Of a DNA stretch of 26,609 bases, positions 13,206 through 21,352 are shown one piece after another; positions within the stretch are counted from its first letter, which is position 1; each line of letters opens with the position of its first letter. Under the pieces are notes generated by a model. The model worked only from the letters and a program-made list of their open reading frames with translations, did not search any database and was not told the origin of the DNA. The stretch is taken from assembly GCA_964631125.1 (NCBI GenBank), contig CAZVYN010000061.1, positions 1 to 26,609 of the forward strand. Direction: 5' to 3'. The DNA comes from CAZVYN01 sp964631125. GTDB lineage: Bacteria > Eisenbacteria > RBG-16-71-46 > CAIMUX01. Made by a program: the position numbers and the translations under genes.

Positions 13206-13314
13206 CGCACTGTCCTTCTTTCTCGCCCGTTCTCTCTCCAGGCCGTTCTCTCTCGAGCTGACACGCACGCCGACATCGCCTCGATCGGTCTCGCGACCGT
13301 CCGAGTCGACCTAC
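13206..13314. other. map–rpmJ spacer with 16-bp direct repeat
   Basis: 109 bases without a gene. CCGTTCTCTCTC occurs twice with a period of 16 (13227–13238 and 13243–13254). A weak GGTC/GACC hairpin occurs near 13287–13300. The expected infA gene is missing here. Confidence 0.55.
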
Positions 13315-14070
13315 TCAGGCACAGCGAGTCAGGATTTCCGGCCCACGATCGGTGATGGCAACGGTGTGCTCGAAGTGGGCCGACAGTCTACCGTCTCGCG
13401 TGACCACCGTCCACCCGTCGTCCAGAGTTTCGACTTCGTGCGATCCGGCGTTGATCATCGGCTCGATGGCGATGACCATCCCGGCCCGCAGGGTCGGTCC
13501 CTGCTCCGGCCGGCCGTAGTTCGGGATATGCGGATCTTCGTGCAGACGCTCCCCGATCCCGTGCCCGCCCAGCTCCCGGACAACCCCGTAACCATGCGCT
13601 TCGGCGTGGGTCTGGACCGCGTGCCCGATCGCCCCGATCTTGCCCCCCGCCACGGCGGCCGCGATGCCCCGCAGCATGCACTCCTCGGTCACCTGGAGCA
13701 GCTTGACGGTCGTCTCGGGGACCGCCCCGATCGCGAACGTCCTCGCTCCGTCGCCGTGATAGCCATCTTTGTACGCCCCCACGTCGACGCCCAGGATGTC
13801 CCCCTCTAGCAGCACGTAGTCGCCCGGGATCCCGTGGACCACCTGCGAATTGACCGAGAGGCAGGTCGAGGCCGGAAAGCCGTGGTAACCCTTGAAGCTC
13901 GGCGTGGCCCCCTGCTCGCGGATGAACCCCTCGATTTCGCGGTCCAGATCGAGTAACGACAGCCCTGGCGCGACCCGCGTGCGGGCGTACTCCAGGCACT
14001 GGGCCACGATGCGGGCCGATTCGCGAATCTTCTCGACCTCCTCGGGCCGGCGGAGACGGATCGTCGTCAC
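13315..14070 (-). CDS. map: Methionine aminopeptidase, type I
   Basis: Removes the initiator methionine from nascent proteins. 251 residues, the usual length for type Ia. Metal ligands are visible: two Asp in GVDVGAYKDGYHGDGA, His in GHGIGERLHEDP, Glu in AIEPMIN and Glu in HFEHTVAI. The start is GTG at 14070, overlapping the adk stop as GTGA, so the two are translationally coupled. Context adk–map–rpmJ within the spc/alpha region is typical. An upstream extension of this frame lies antisense-free within adk and is not conserved. Confidence 0.97.
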   Translation of the reverse strand: MTTIRLRRPEEVEKIRESARIVAQCLEYARTRVAPGLSLLDLDREIEGFIREQGATPSFKGYHGFPASTCLSVNSQVVHGIPGDYVLLEGDILGVDVGAYKDGYHGDGARTFAIGAVPETTVKLLQVTEECMLRGIAAAVAGGKIGAIGHAVQTHAEAHGYGVVRELGGHGIGERLHEDPHIPNYGRPEQGPTLRAGMVIAIEPMINAGSHEVETLDDGWTVVTRDGRLSAHFEHTVAITDRGPEILTRCA

Positions 14071-14732
14071 GCGCCCGGCTCCTGCAGGGCGCCATCGAGC
14101 ACGCTCGTGATCTGCGCGAAGACGCGCTCGACTGGACCATCGCCGTTGACGATCGTGAGCAGCCCCCGTCCGTCGTAGTAGTCGATGAGCGGCGCGGTCG
14201 ATGATTCGTAGACGTTCAAGCGCTTGCGCACCGTTTCTTCCGTGTCGTCCTGCCGTTGGATCAGCTTCGAGCCGCAGACATCGCAGGTCTCGAGCCGCTG
14301 CGGCGCCTTGGTCATCAGGTTGTAGACCGCACCGCAGCCGGGACAGACGCGCCGACTGGTCATGCGGTCCAAGATGTTCTTCTTCGGCACGTCGAGCTTC
14401 ACGACCCTGTGCAGCCGCCACTGGCGCCGCTCCAACATGTCGTCCAGCCCCTCGGCCTGCGGGATCGAGCGCGGAAAGCCGTCGAGGATGAACCCCGGCC
14501 GAGCGTCTTCGCGCACCACCCGCTCTTCCACCAGGTCGAGGATCAGGTCGTCCGGCACCAGAGCGCCGGTCATGACGTAGGTCCTCGCCGTCTCACCGAC
14601 GCTCGTGCCGTCAGCCATCGCCTGCCTGAGGATGTCGCCGGTCGAGATCTGCGGCACCGCGTAGCGCTCGACGAGGAGACTGCTCTGGGTCCCCTTCCCA
14701 CTGCCGGGCGCTCCGAGTAGAACGATCCGCAT
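14067..14732 (-). CDS. adk: Adenylate kinase
   Basis: Converts ATP + AMP to 2 ADP; cytoplasmic. 221 residues. P-loop GAPGSGKGTQ at residues 7–16, AMP site STGDILR, FILDGFPRSIPQAEGLD, and a LID domain with CPGC…CDVC zinc cysteines (a zinc-type LID, usual in many Gram-positive and deep lineages). RQDDTEETVRKRL and the terminal helix complete the fold. 45 bases separate it from secY. Confidence 0.98.
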   Translation of the reverse strand: MRIVLLGAPGSGKGTQSSLLVERYAVPQISTGDILRQAMADGTSVGETARTYVMTGALVPDDLILDLVEERVVREDARPGFILDGFPRSIPQAEGLDDMLERRQWRLHRVVKLDVPKKNILDRMTSRRVCPGCGAVYNLMTKAPQRLETCDVCGSKLIQRQDDTEETVRKRLNVYESSTAPLIDYYDGRGLLTIVNGDGPVERVFAQITSVLDGALQEPGA

Positions 14733-14777
14733 CCCTTTCCCGCCGCCACGTGCGCACTCGCGTCGACCCCCGCGGGC

Positions 14778-16091
<1,314 letters not shown>

Positions 16092-16115
16092 TCCGTAGGC
16101 CTCTTCCTGGGTCTA

Positions 16116-16138
16116 TCTCCCCGACCGAACCGGGGAGA
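16116..16138 (-). promoter_or_regulatory. 8-bp hairpin in rplO–secY spacer
   Basis: TCTCCCCG and CGGGGAGA (16116–16123 and 16131–16138) around a 7-nt loop, 24 bases upstream of the secY start. No T-run follows. It may tune read-through from the ribosomal genes into secY or protect the mRNA. The remaining spacer (16139–16215) shows nothing. Confidence 0.4.
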
Positions 16139-16215
16139 AGCGTGGATACGGGAGCGAAGCGAGGGCCCGAGTCGATCGCGGCCCCCCGCGCTCGAACATC
16201 AAGCCTTCGTCGTGA

Positions 16216-16662
16216 TCAGGCGCCGATCAGCTCGATCGAGCCGCCGGCCGCTTCGACCTTCTCGCGCGCGCTCGAACTCGCGGCGTGCACCTTGAGATTG
16301 AGCGGACGGTCGATGGCGCCGTCACCGAGGAGCTTGATCCGCACGCCTCCCTTGCGAGCGAGCTTGGTCTCCTTCAGCGATTCGGGGGTGACGACCGCGC
16401 CGGCCTCGAAGCGATCGAGATCACCGAGGTTCACGACCTGGTACTCGATGCGGTTCGGGTTCTTGAACCCGCCTTTGGGCAGCTTCCGGATGAGCGGCAT
16501 CTGACCGCCCTCGAACCAGATGTGGCTGCCTCCGCCGGAGCGCGCGCTGTGTCCCTTGTGCCCCTTGGTCGACGTGCCGCCATGGCCCGACCCGGTGCCG
16601 CACCCGATGCGCTTGCGCTTCTTGACCGCGCCCTTGGCCGGCCTGAGATCTGTCAGTTTCAC
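16216..16662 (-). CDS. rplO: 50S ribosomal protein L15 (uL15)
   Basis: Large-subunit assembly protein, 148 residues. N-terminal Gly/Arg/Lys-rich extended arm (RKRIGCGTGSGHGGTSTKGHKG) and the conserved FEGGQMPLIRKLPKGGF segment, then the globular end. The start is GTG at 16662, placed by ACGGAGG 5 nt upstream. A longer frame from TTG 16680 would put that RBS inside the gene. Confidence 0.97.
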   Translation of the reverse strand: MKLTDLRPAKGAVKKRKRIGCGTGSGHGGTSTKGHKGHSARSGGGSHIWFEGGQMPLIRKLPKGGFKNPNRIEYQVVNLGDLDRFEAGAVVTPESLKETKLARKGGVRIKLLGDGAIDRPLNLKVHAASSSAREKVEAAGGSIELIGA

Positions 16663-16675
16663 CGTCGCCTCCGTG

Positions 16676-16703
16676 TACAACGAACCGTATACAACGAACC
16701 GTA
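16676..16703. repeat. Perfect 14-bp tandem duplication in rplO/rpmD spacer
   Basis: TACAACGAACCGTA is repeated twice, directly adjoining (16676–16689 and 16690–16703). It accounts for about half of the 59-base spacer. Confidence 0.85.
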
Positions 16704-16721
16704 TCTCTGGACAAGCCAGCT

Positions 16722-16907
16722 CTAGGCGTCGAACTCCTCGACCGTGACCAGGTGCGTGACGAGGCGCACCATCCCGCGCATGGCGGGATTGTCGGGGTGC
16801 TCGACGGTCTGACTCATCCGGCGCAGGCCGAGGGCGCGGATGGTCCGCTTGTGCCCCTCCAGGCTGTTGATCGCGCTACGGACTTGTTTGATTCGTAGCA
16901 TCTTCAT
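16722..16907 (-). CDS. rpmD: 50S ribosomal protein L30 (uL30)
   Basis: 61 residues, usual bacterial length. MLRIKQVRSAINSLEGHKRTIRALGLRRMSQTVEHPDNPAMRGMVRLVTHLVTVEE matches the compact L30 fold, including the LGLRR…TV motif. The ATG at 16907 overlaps the 3' end of rpsE by 32 nt, because S5 has an unusual tail; Met3 (16901) is an alternative start. GGGGA precedes the start. Confidence 0.97.
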   Translation of the reverse strand: MKMLRIKQVRSAINSLEGHKRTIRALGLRRMSQTVEHPDNPAMRGMVRLVTHLVTVEEFDA

Positions 16908-17595
16908 TGCCGGTCCCCGTTTCGTTGACGCGCCCAGTTTCGTTGACGAGCCCAGTTTCCTTGACGAACTCAGCTTCTTTGACGAGCTCAGCTTCCTTGA
17001 CCAACGCAGCTTCGCTCACCCGTCCCGCATCGCTCGCGCGCTCCGCTTCGCTCCGTCGATCGGACTTCTTGCCGACGAAGTAGCTGAGCGGAAGACCGCG
17101 CATGCGCGCGACCGTCGCCGCGCTGCGCAGCGAAGTCAGCCCGGCCATCGTCGCCTTGACCGCGTTGTGCGGATTGGAGCTCCCCAGCGTCTTGGTCAAG
17201 ACGTCCTGGATCCCCGCCACCTCCAGCACCGCGCGCGCGGCGCCGCCGGCGATCACGCCCGTTCCGGCCGAGGCCGGCTTCATCAGGATGCGACCCGCGG
17301 CGAAGCGTCCGAGGACGGTGTGCGGGATCGTTCCCTTGACGAGCGGGATGGTGACCATGTTCTTGCGAGCGGCTTCGCCCGCTTTCCGGATCGCGTCAGG
17401 CACTTCGTTGGCCTTGCCCAGTCCGACGCCGACGCGTCCGGCCTGATTGCCGACCGCGACGATGGCGTTGAAGCTGAACCGCCGACCGCCCTTCACGACC
17501 TTGGCGACACGGTTGATATTGATGACCCGCTCGACGAACTCGGGCTGGGCATTCCAGTCCGATCGCTCTCTCCGCTCCGGCTTGTCGCCTCGCAA
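16876..17595 (-). CDS. rpsE: 30S ribosomal protein S5 (uS5) with long repeat tail
   Basis: Small-subunit protein involved in mRNA helicase activity and decoding fidelity. 239 residues against the usual 165–175. The core is normal: VERVININRVAKVVKGGRRFSFNAIVAVG, GRVGVGLGKANEVPDAIRKA, PASAGTGVIAGGAARAVLEVAG, SSNPHNAVKATMAGL. It ends near SYFVGKK (residue 174). The last 65 residues are hexapeptide repeats encoded by 18-bp units, then a short polar end that runs 32 nt into rpmD. The start is TTG 17595 behind CGGAGGG (8 nt). Confidence 0.96.
   Translation of the reverse strand: MRGDKPERRERSDWNAQPEFVERVININRVAKVVKGGRRFSFNAIVAVGNQAGRVGVGLGKANEVPDAIRKAGEAARKNMVTIPLVKGTIPHTVLGRFAAGRILMKPASAGTGVIAGGAARAVLEVAGIQDVLTKTLGSSNPHNAVKATMAGLTSLRSAATVARMRGLPLSYFVGKKSDRRSEAERASDAGRVSEAALVKEAELVKEAEFVKETGLVNETGRVNETGTGNEDATNQTSP
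16921..17064 (-). repeat. 18-bp tandem repeat coding the S5 tail
   Basis: Units of 18 bp start at 16921, 16939, 16957, 16975, 16993 and 17011, with decayed units to 17064. The first two differ by one base. They encode SEAALV, KEAELV, KEAEFV, KETGLV, NETGRV-type hexamers, so the frame is kept. Copies grow more alike toward the stop codon, as expected for recent expansion at that end. Confidence 0.88.
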
Positions 17596-17610
17596 CGCTG
17601 TCTCCCTCCG

Positions 17611-17982
17611 TTAGAACTTCAGCCCGCCCTCGCGAGCGCCGTCGGCCAGAGCCTGGATCCGACCGTGGTAGACATAGCCGCCGCGATCGAACGCCACGCG
17701 CAGGATCCCCTTGGTCTGCGCAATTTCGGCCAGCCGCTTGCCGACCAACCGGCCGCGCTCGGTCTTCTTCAGGCCGCTCAGCCCGGGCAGCAGCACGGGA
17801 TCGAGGGTCGACGTCCCCGCGAGAGAACGACCCGCGAGGTCATCGATCAACTGGGCATAGATGTGCTTCGTCGTGCGACGGACCGCCAGCCGCGGCATTT
17901 CCGCCGTGCCGGAGAGCCGCTTGCGAATGCGCCGATGACGACGCAGGCGCATCACACGGCGGGTCTGAGAGATCGACTTCAT
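17611..17982 (-). CDS. rplR: 50S ribosomal protein L18 (uL18)
   Basis: 5S rRNA-binding protein of the central protuberance, 123 residues. RRHRRIRKRLSGTAEMPRLAVRRTTKHIYAQLIDD and the C-terminal FDRGGYVYHGRIQALADGAREGGLKF are diagnostic. Start at ATG 17982 with AAGGA 9 nt upstream; a longer upstream frame is not conserved. Confidence 0.97.
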   Translation of the reverse strand: MKSISQTRRVMRLRRHRRIRKRLSGTAEMPRLAVRRTTKHIYAQLIDDLAGRSLAGTSTLDPVLLPGLSGLKKTERGRLVGKRLAEIAQTKGILRVAFDRGGYVYHGRIQALADGAREGGLKF

Positions 17983-18010
17983 GACTCGGATTCCTTCTCG
18001 TCTCGCTTCA

Positions 18011-18550
18011 TCAACCGGCCGACTTGCCAGCCTTGCGACGGACCTGCTCACCCTCGTACCGGATGCCCTTGCCCAGATAGGGCTCGGGCGGGCGGATGCC
18101 GCGGATGTTCGCCGCGAACTGTCCCACCTGATCCTTGCGCATTCCCTTGATCGTGATCTTGGGCGGCTTGTCGACGATCTCCGCGTTCAACCCATCGGGC
18201 AGCGGGACTCGCACGGGCGCGTTGAAGCCGATGTTGATCTCGAGCATGCGGCCCTGCAGCGACGCGCGGTATCCGGTGCCCTGGATCTCCAGCGACTTCG
18301 CGAAGCCAGTCGAGACGCCCAGGACGATGTTGTTGACCTGCGACCGCGTCGTCCCGTGGAGCGAGCGACCGAGCCGGCCGCCGTCGACATAGTCGACGTA
18401 GAGGACGCCGTCCTCCTGGCGAACAGCGACCTCCGACCGGTGCGCGAAGCTCAACTCACCGAGCGGACCCTTCGCGGTCACGGTGTTGCCGTCGATCTTG
18501 ACCGTGACCTTGTCCGGCAACGGGATCGGCTTTTTTCCCACTCTCGACAT
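18011..18550 (-). CDS. rplF: 50S ribosomal protein L6 (uL6)
   Basis: Binds the stalk base and helix 97 of 23S rRNA. 179 residues, usual length. MSRVGKKPIPLPDKVTVKIDGNTVTAKGPLGELSF at the start, two repeated L6 folds, and the terminal RPPEPYLGKGIRYEGEQVRRKAGKS motif. 21 bases after rpsH. Confidence 0.98.
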   Translation of the reverse strand: MSRVGKKPIPLPDKVTVKIDGNTVTAKGPLGELSFAHRSEVAVRQEDGVLYVDYVDGGRLGRSLHGTTRSQVNNIVLGVSTGFAKSLEIQGTGYRASLQGRMLEINIGFNAPVRVPLPDGLNAEIVDKPPKITIKGMRKDQVGQFAANIRGIRPPEPYLGKGIRYEGEQVRRKAGKSAG

Positions 18551-18571
18551 CGTTCGCTCCGTGTTTTCGTG

Positions 18572-18970
18572 CTACCAGATTTCGGCCAGCAACTCGCCGC
18601 CCATGCCCGCGGTGCGGGCCTCGCGGTCGGTCATGAGACCGCCGGGCGTCGAGAGGATGGCCGCGCCGAGACCGTTCTGCACCCGCGGAATGTCATGCTT
18701 TCCGACGTAGACGCGACGGCCCGGCTTGCTGATCCGCTTCAGATGTTGGATGACCGGTCCGACCTCGGGGTCGTATTTGAGGTAGACGCGAAGGATCCCC
18801 TGCTTGCCGTCCTCGATGCGGCGATAGCTCTTGATGAACTTCTCGCGCTCGAGGACCTTGACGATCTCCTCCTTCACGCGCGAGGCCGGCACATCCACCC
18901 GCGGGTGCCGCGCCTGACCCGCGTTGCGGATGCAGGTCAGCATGTCGGCGATCGGATCGGAAACGCTCAT
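18572..18970 (-). CDS. rpsH: 30S ribosomal protein S8 (uS8)
   Basis: Primary 16S-binding protein and, in E. coli, autogenous repressor of the spc operon. 132 residues: VSDPIADMLTCIRNAGQARHPRVDVP, and the end LSTPGGLMTDREARTAGMGGELLAEIW. Start ATG 18970 with GAGGAG about 10 nt upstream. The 108-base leader before it holds an 8-bp inverted repeat directly ahead of the RBS. Confidence 0.98.
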   Translation of the reverse strand: MSVSDPIADMLTCIRNAGQARHPRVDVPASRVKEEIVKVLEREKFIKSYRRIEDGKQGILRVYLKYDPEVGPVIQHLKRISKPGRRVYVGKHDIPRVQNGLGAAILSTPGGLMTDREARTAGMGGELLAEIW

Positions 18971-19078
18971 CGTGGATCGACTCCTCACCTGACGAACAGG
19001 TTCGACTACGGGGCTTGCTCGTCAGGCCCCTTCAGATCTTGTCTCCAGCTGCGGCTGCGCTGATCGAGCCGGACGGCT
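18971..19078 (-). other. rpsN–rpsH spacer with inverted repeat ahead of the rpsH RBS
   Basis: CCTGACGA (18988–18995) and TCGTCAGG (19019–19026) could pair across a 23-nt loop, a few bases before the GAGGAG of rpsH. It might be a control element for S8 synthesis, but no known S8 target fold is recognised. Confidence 0.3.
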
Positions 19079-19264
19079 CTACCAGCTCGCCTTGGTCACC
19101 CCAGGCAGGTTCCCCGACAACGCCAACTCACGGACACAGATTCGGCACATGCCGAACTTCCGGAGGTAGGCGCGCGATCGACCGCACCGATGACAACGGT
19201 TGTACTTGCGGACGGCGAACTTGGGCTCGCGCTTCCACTTCTCGACCAGCGACTTCTTCGCCAC
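19079..19264 (-). CDS. rpsN: 30S ribosomal protein S14, type Z (uS14)
   Basis: 61 residues, the short zinc-binding type. CxxC…CxxC in CHRCGRSRAYLRKFGMCRICVREL and the end LPGVTKASW are diagnostic. Start is GTG at 19264 behind GAGGAG at 7 nt. The 78-base spacer before it is filled by the 15-bp stop-codon repeat trailing rplE. Confidence 0.98.
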   Translation of the reverse strand: MAKKSLVEKWKREPKFAVRKYNRCHRCGRSRAYLRKFGMCRICVRELALSGNLPGVTKASW

Positions 19265-19282
19265 CGCTCGTCTCCTCTTCCT

Positions 19283-19357
19283 TTATCGCTGCTTCAACTA
19301 ACGCCGCTTCAACTAACGCCGCCGGAACTAACGCTGCCGGAACTAACGCTGCCGGAA
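19283..19357 (-). repeat. 15-bp tandem repeat carrying the rplE stop codon
   Basis: Five adjoining 15-bp units on the minus strand from 19357 down: TTCCGGCAGCGTTAG twice (identical), TTCCGGCGGCGTTAG, TTGAAGCGGCGTTAG, TTGAAGCAGCGATAA. The first encodes the last four residues of L5 (FRQR) plus stop; the rest place four more in-frame stops after it. They sit 18 bases before the rpsN start. Confidence 0.93.
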
Positions 19358-20029
19358 CGGCCACTTCATGGCCTTCAGCAGTTCCATACCCTCTTCATCC
19401 GTCTGCGCCGTCGTCACCAAGGTGATGTCCATGCCCCGGATCTTCTCGACCTTGTCGTATTGGATTTCCGGGAAGATGACCTGCTCCTTGATACCGAAGG
19501 TATAGTTGCCCCGTCCGTCGAACGACCGCATGGGCAGACCGCGGAAGTCGCGGATGCGCGGGATCGCGACCGTGGTCAGACGATCGAGGAACTCCCACAT
19601 GCGCGCGGCGCGCAACGTGACCATGCAACCGATGGGCAGACCCTCGCGCAGCTTGAAGTTCGCGATCGACTTCTTGGCGCGGCGGATCGACGGCCGCTGT
19701 CCGGTCACGATGGTCAGCTCTTCCACCGCGGAGTCGAGCAGCTTGATGTTCTGGATGGCGTCGCCCACTCCGATGTTCACCACGACCTTCTGGATCCGCG
19801 GAATCTGCATCGCAGAGGTGTAGCCGAAGCGCTGCGTCAGGTACGGCGCGACCTCCGTCTCGTAGAAGGTCCGCAGCCGAGTCGGCGGCGCCGGATCGAT
19901 CTGTCCGCCGCCTCCGAGGGGAGCGGAGGACGCGCCCTGCGCCTTGCCGCCGCTCTTCTTCCCCGCCGCCGGCTGGGCAGCTGTCTTGCCAGGCGCCTTC
20001 GTCGGCGCTTTCGTGGTCGGTTTCGTCAT
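19343..20029 (-). CDS. rplE: 50S ribosomal protein L5 (uL5) with N-terminal extension
   Basis: 5S rRNA-binding protein of the central protuberance. 228 residues versus about 180. A 50-residue low-complexity N-terminus (MTKPTTKAPTKAPGKTAAQP, then Gly/Ser/Ala) precedes the core (FYETEVAPYLTQRFGYTSAMQIPRIQKVVVNIGVGDA…GQRPSIRRAKKSIANFKLREG…RIRDFRGLPMRSFDGRGNYTFG). It ends MKWPFRQR with TAG, the first of five stops in the 15-bp repeat. Start ATG 20029, RBS CAGGAG. Confidence 0.97.
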   Translation of the reverse strand: MTKPTTKAPTKAPGKTAAQPAAGKKSGGKAQGASSAPLGGGGQIDPAPPTRLRTFYETEVAPYLTQRFGYTSAMQIPRIQKVVVNIGVGDAIQNIKLLDSAVEELTIVTGQRPSIRRAKKSIANFKLREGLPIGCMVTLRAARMWEFLDRLTTVAIPRIRDFRGLPMRSFDGRGNYTFGIKEQVIFPEIQYDKVEKIRGMDITLVTTAQTDEEGMELLKAMKWPFRQR

Positions 20030-20066
20030 CGCTCAGACTCCTGATTCTCGCCGGAAAGTCGCTCGC

Positions 20067-20420
20067 CTAAGGCTCGAGCGTCCTCTCGATCACGTCGCCG
20101 GTCGTCGCGGCCACGCGCACCTTTTCACCGTTCGACCGGACCTCGAAGCGCACGCGCGTCGGTCGACCGTTCTTGTCGACCAGGGCCACGCGGCAGGCGG
20201 GAATGGCCGCCTCCTGCTCGATGATCTGTCCGCCTTGCGAGGCCGACAGACCGGTCGCCTTCGTCCCCCGGGCGCGCGCCGCATTCAGATGACGCTTGCG
20301 CAGCGCGATCTTCTCGACCACGACCAGGCCCTTGCCCGGATCCACCGAGAGAACCTTGCCGGTCTTGCCCTTGCCGTCGCCCCACAGCACGATGACCTGA
20401 TCGCCCTTCGTGATATGCAT
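20067..20420 (-). CDS. rplX: 50S ribosomal protein L24 (uL24)
   Basis: Assembly-initiating protein that binds 23S rRNA domain I. 117 residues with a KOW motif (KGDQVIVLWGDGKGKTGKVLSVDPGKG) and the conserved middle (RKRHLNAARARG…GGQIIEQEAAIPACRVAL). Its ATG shares one base with the rplN stop (TGATG), so the two are coupled. Confidence 0.97.
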   Translation of the reverse strand: MHITKGDQVIVLWGDGKGKTGKVLSVDPGKGLVVVEKIALRKRHLNAARARGTKATGLSASQGGQIIEQEAAIPACRVALVDKNGRPTRVRFEVRSNGEKVRVAATTGDVIERTLEP

Positions 20421-20788
20421 CAGATCACCTCCGGAGCCAGGGACACGATCTTCATGAATTCCTTCTCGCGCAGCTCGCGCGCAACCGGACCGAAGATACG
20501 GGTGCCGCGCGGCTCCTTCTCCTTGTCGATGAGCACGGCCGCGTTCTGATCGAATCGGATGTAGGAGCCGTCCTTGCGACGGACCTCTTTCTTCACCCGC
20601 ACGATGACCGCGCGCGCCACATCCCCCTTCTTCACGTTGGCGCCCGGGAGAGCGTCCTTGATGGCGACGACGATGATGTCGCCGAGACTGCCGTAGCGAC
20701 GGCGCGTCCCCCCGAGAACCTTGATACACATGGCCCGACGAGCTCCGGAGTTGTCGGAGATCACGAGCATAGTCTGCTGCTGGATCAT
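20420..20788 (-). CDS. rplN: 50S ribosomal protein L14 (uL14)
   Basis: 122 residues, the usual length, first gene of the spc block. MIQQQTMLVISDNSGARRAMCIKVLGGTRRRYGSLGDIIVVAIKDALPG and the terminal KEFMKIVSLAPEVI are diagnostic. It binds 23S helix 95 and the inter-subunit bridges. 25 bases separate it from rpsQ. Confidence 0.98.
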   Translation of the reverse strand: MIQQQTMLVISDNSGARRAMCIKVLGGTRRRYGSLGDIIVVAIKDALPGANVKKGDVARAVIVRVKKEVRRKDGSYIRFDQNAAVLIDKEKEPRGTRIFGPVARELREKEFMKIVSLAPEVI

Positions 20789-20813
20789 GTCTGCCCTCTC
20801 CCCCGCAACTCGC

Positions 20814-21352
20814 CTAGCGCGCCTGCTCGATGATCTCGAGGAGCCGCCAGCGCTTGAGCTTGCTCATCGGACGCGTCTCCATGATCCGGACGAAGTCGCC
20901 CACGCCGCACTCGTTCTTGTCGTCGTGCACGTAGTACCGCTTCGTCAGAGTGATGTACCGCTTGTAGAGCGGATGCTGGACGCGGCGCTTCTGGGCCACC
21001 ACGACCGTCTTGTCCATCTTGCTGCTGACCACCGTGCCCTCGCGGACCTTGCGGTCGCGCCGCTCGTCGGTCGCGCTGACGTCCTCGGTCCCGGTCTCTG
21101 GTGTGATGGACTTGGGTGTCATGGACTTGGGCGTCATGGNNNNNNNNNNNNNNNNNNNNNNNNNNNNNNNNNNNNNNNNNNNNNNNNNNNNNNNNNNNNN
21201 NNNNNNNNNNNNNNNNNNNNNNNNNNNNNNNNNNNNNNNTCGGTCCCGGTCTCTGGTGTGATGGACTTGGGTGTCATGGACTTGGGCGTCATGGACTTGG
21301 GCGTCATGGTCTTGGGCGTCATGGTCTTGGGCGTCATGGTCTTGGGCGTCAT
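20814..21352 (-). CDS. rpsQ: 30S ribosomal protein S17 (uS17), interrupted by a scaffold gap
   Basis: Primary 16S-binding protein. The core is intact on the left of the N-run (RDRKVREGTVVSSKMDKTVVVAQKRRVQHPLYKRYITLTKRYYVHDDKNECGVGDFVRIMETRPMSKLKRWRLLEII). The start is the ATG at 21352, which overlaps the rpmC stop (ATGA), right of the N-run. The given 100 N breaks the frame. Collapsing the 55-nt sequence present on both sides gives 384 nt in one frame, 127 residues. The extra 45 residues at the N-terminus include six MTPKT/MTPKS repeats, each with an in-frame ATG, so the actual initiation site is ambiguous. Confidence 0.9.
21140..21239. other. 100-N scaffold gap inside rpsQ
   Basis: A run of exactly 100 N. 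The 55 bases left of it (21085–21139) are identical to the 55 bases right of it (21240–21294). The gap is most likely an assembly artefact at a tandem repeat; true repeat number is unknown. Confidence 0.95.
21248..21352 (-). repeat. 15-bp ATG-bearing tandem repeat at rpsQ start
   Basis: From 21352 downward: three ATGACGCCCAAGACC units, two ATGACGCCCAAGTCC units, one ATGACACCCAAGTCC, and a decayed seventh (ITPET). Units 5–7 are seen again on the left of the gap (21137–21093) as part of the 55-nt overlap. Confidence 0.93.

Noticed and set aside
19283..19357. CRISPR-like array
   Set aside because: Units adjoin directly with no spacers; simple tandem repeat.
19128..19364. Small repeat protein VPAALVPAALVEAA
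   Set aside because: It is another frame of the 15-bp rplE stop repeat and overlaps rpsN; no independent support.
21140..21239. Frameshifted or broken rpsQ
   Set aside because: The frame break is produced by the arbitrary 100-N length; collapsing the overlap restores it.
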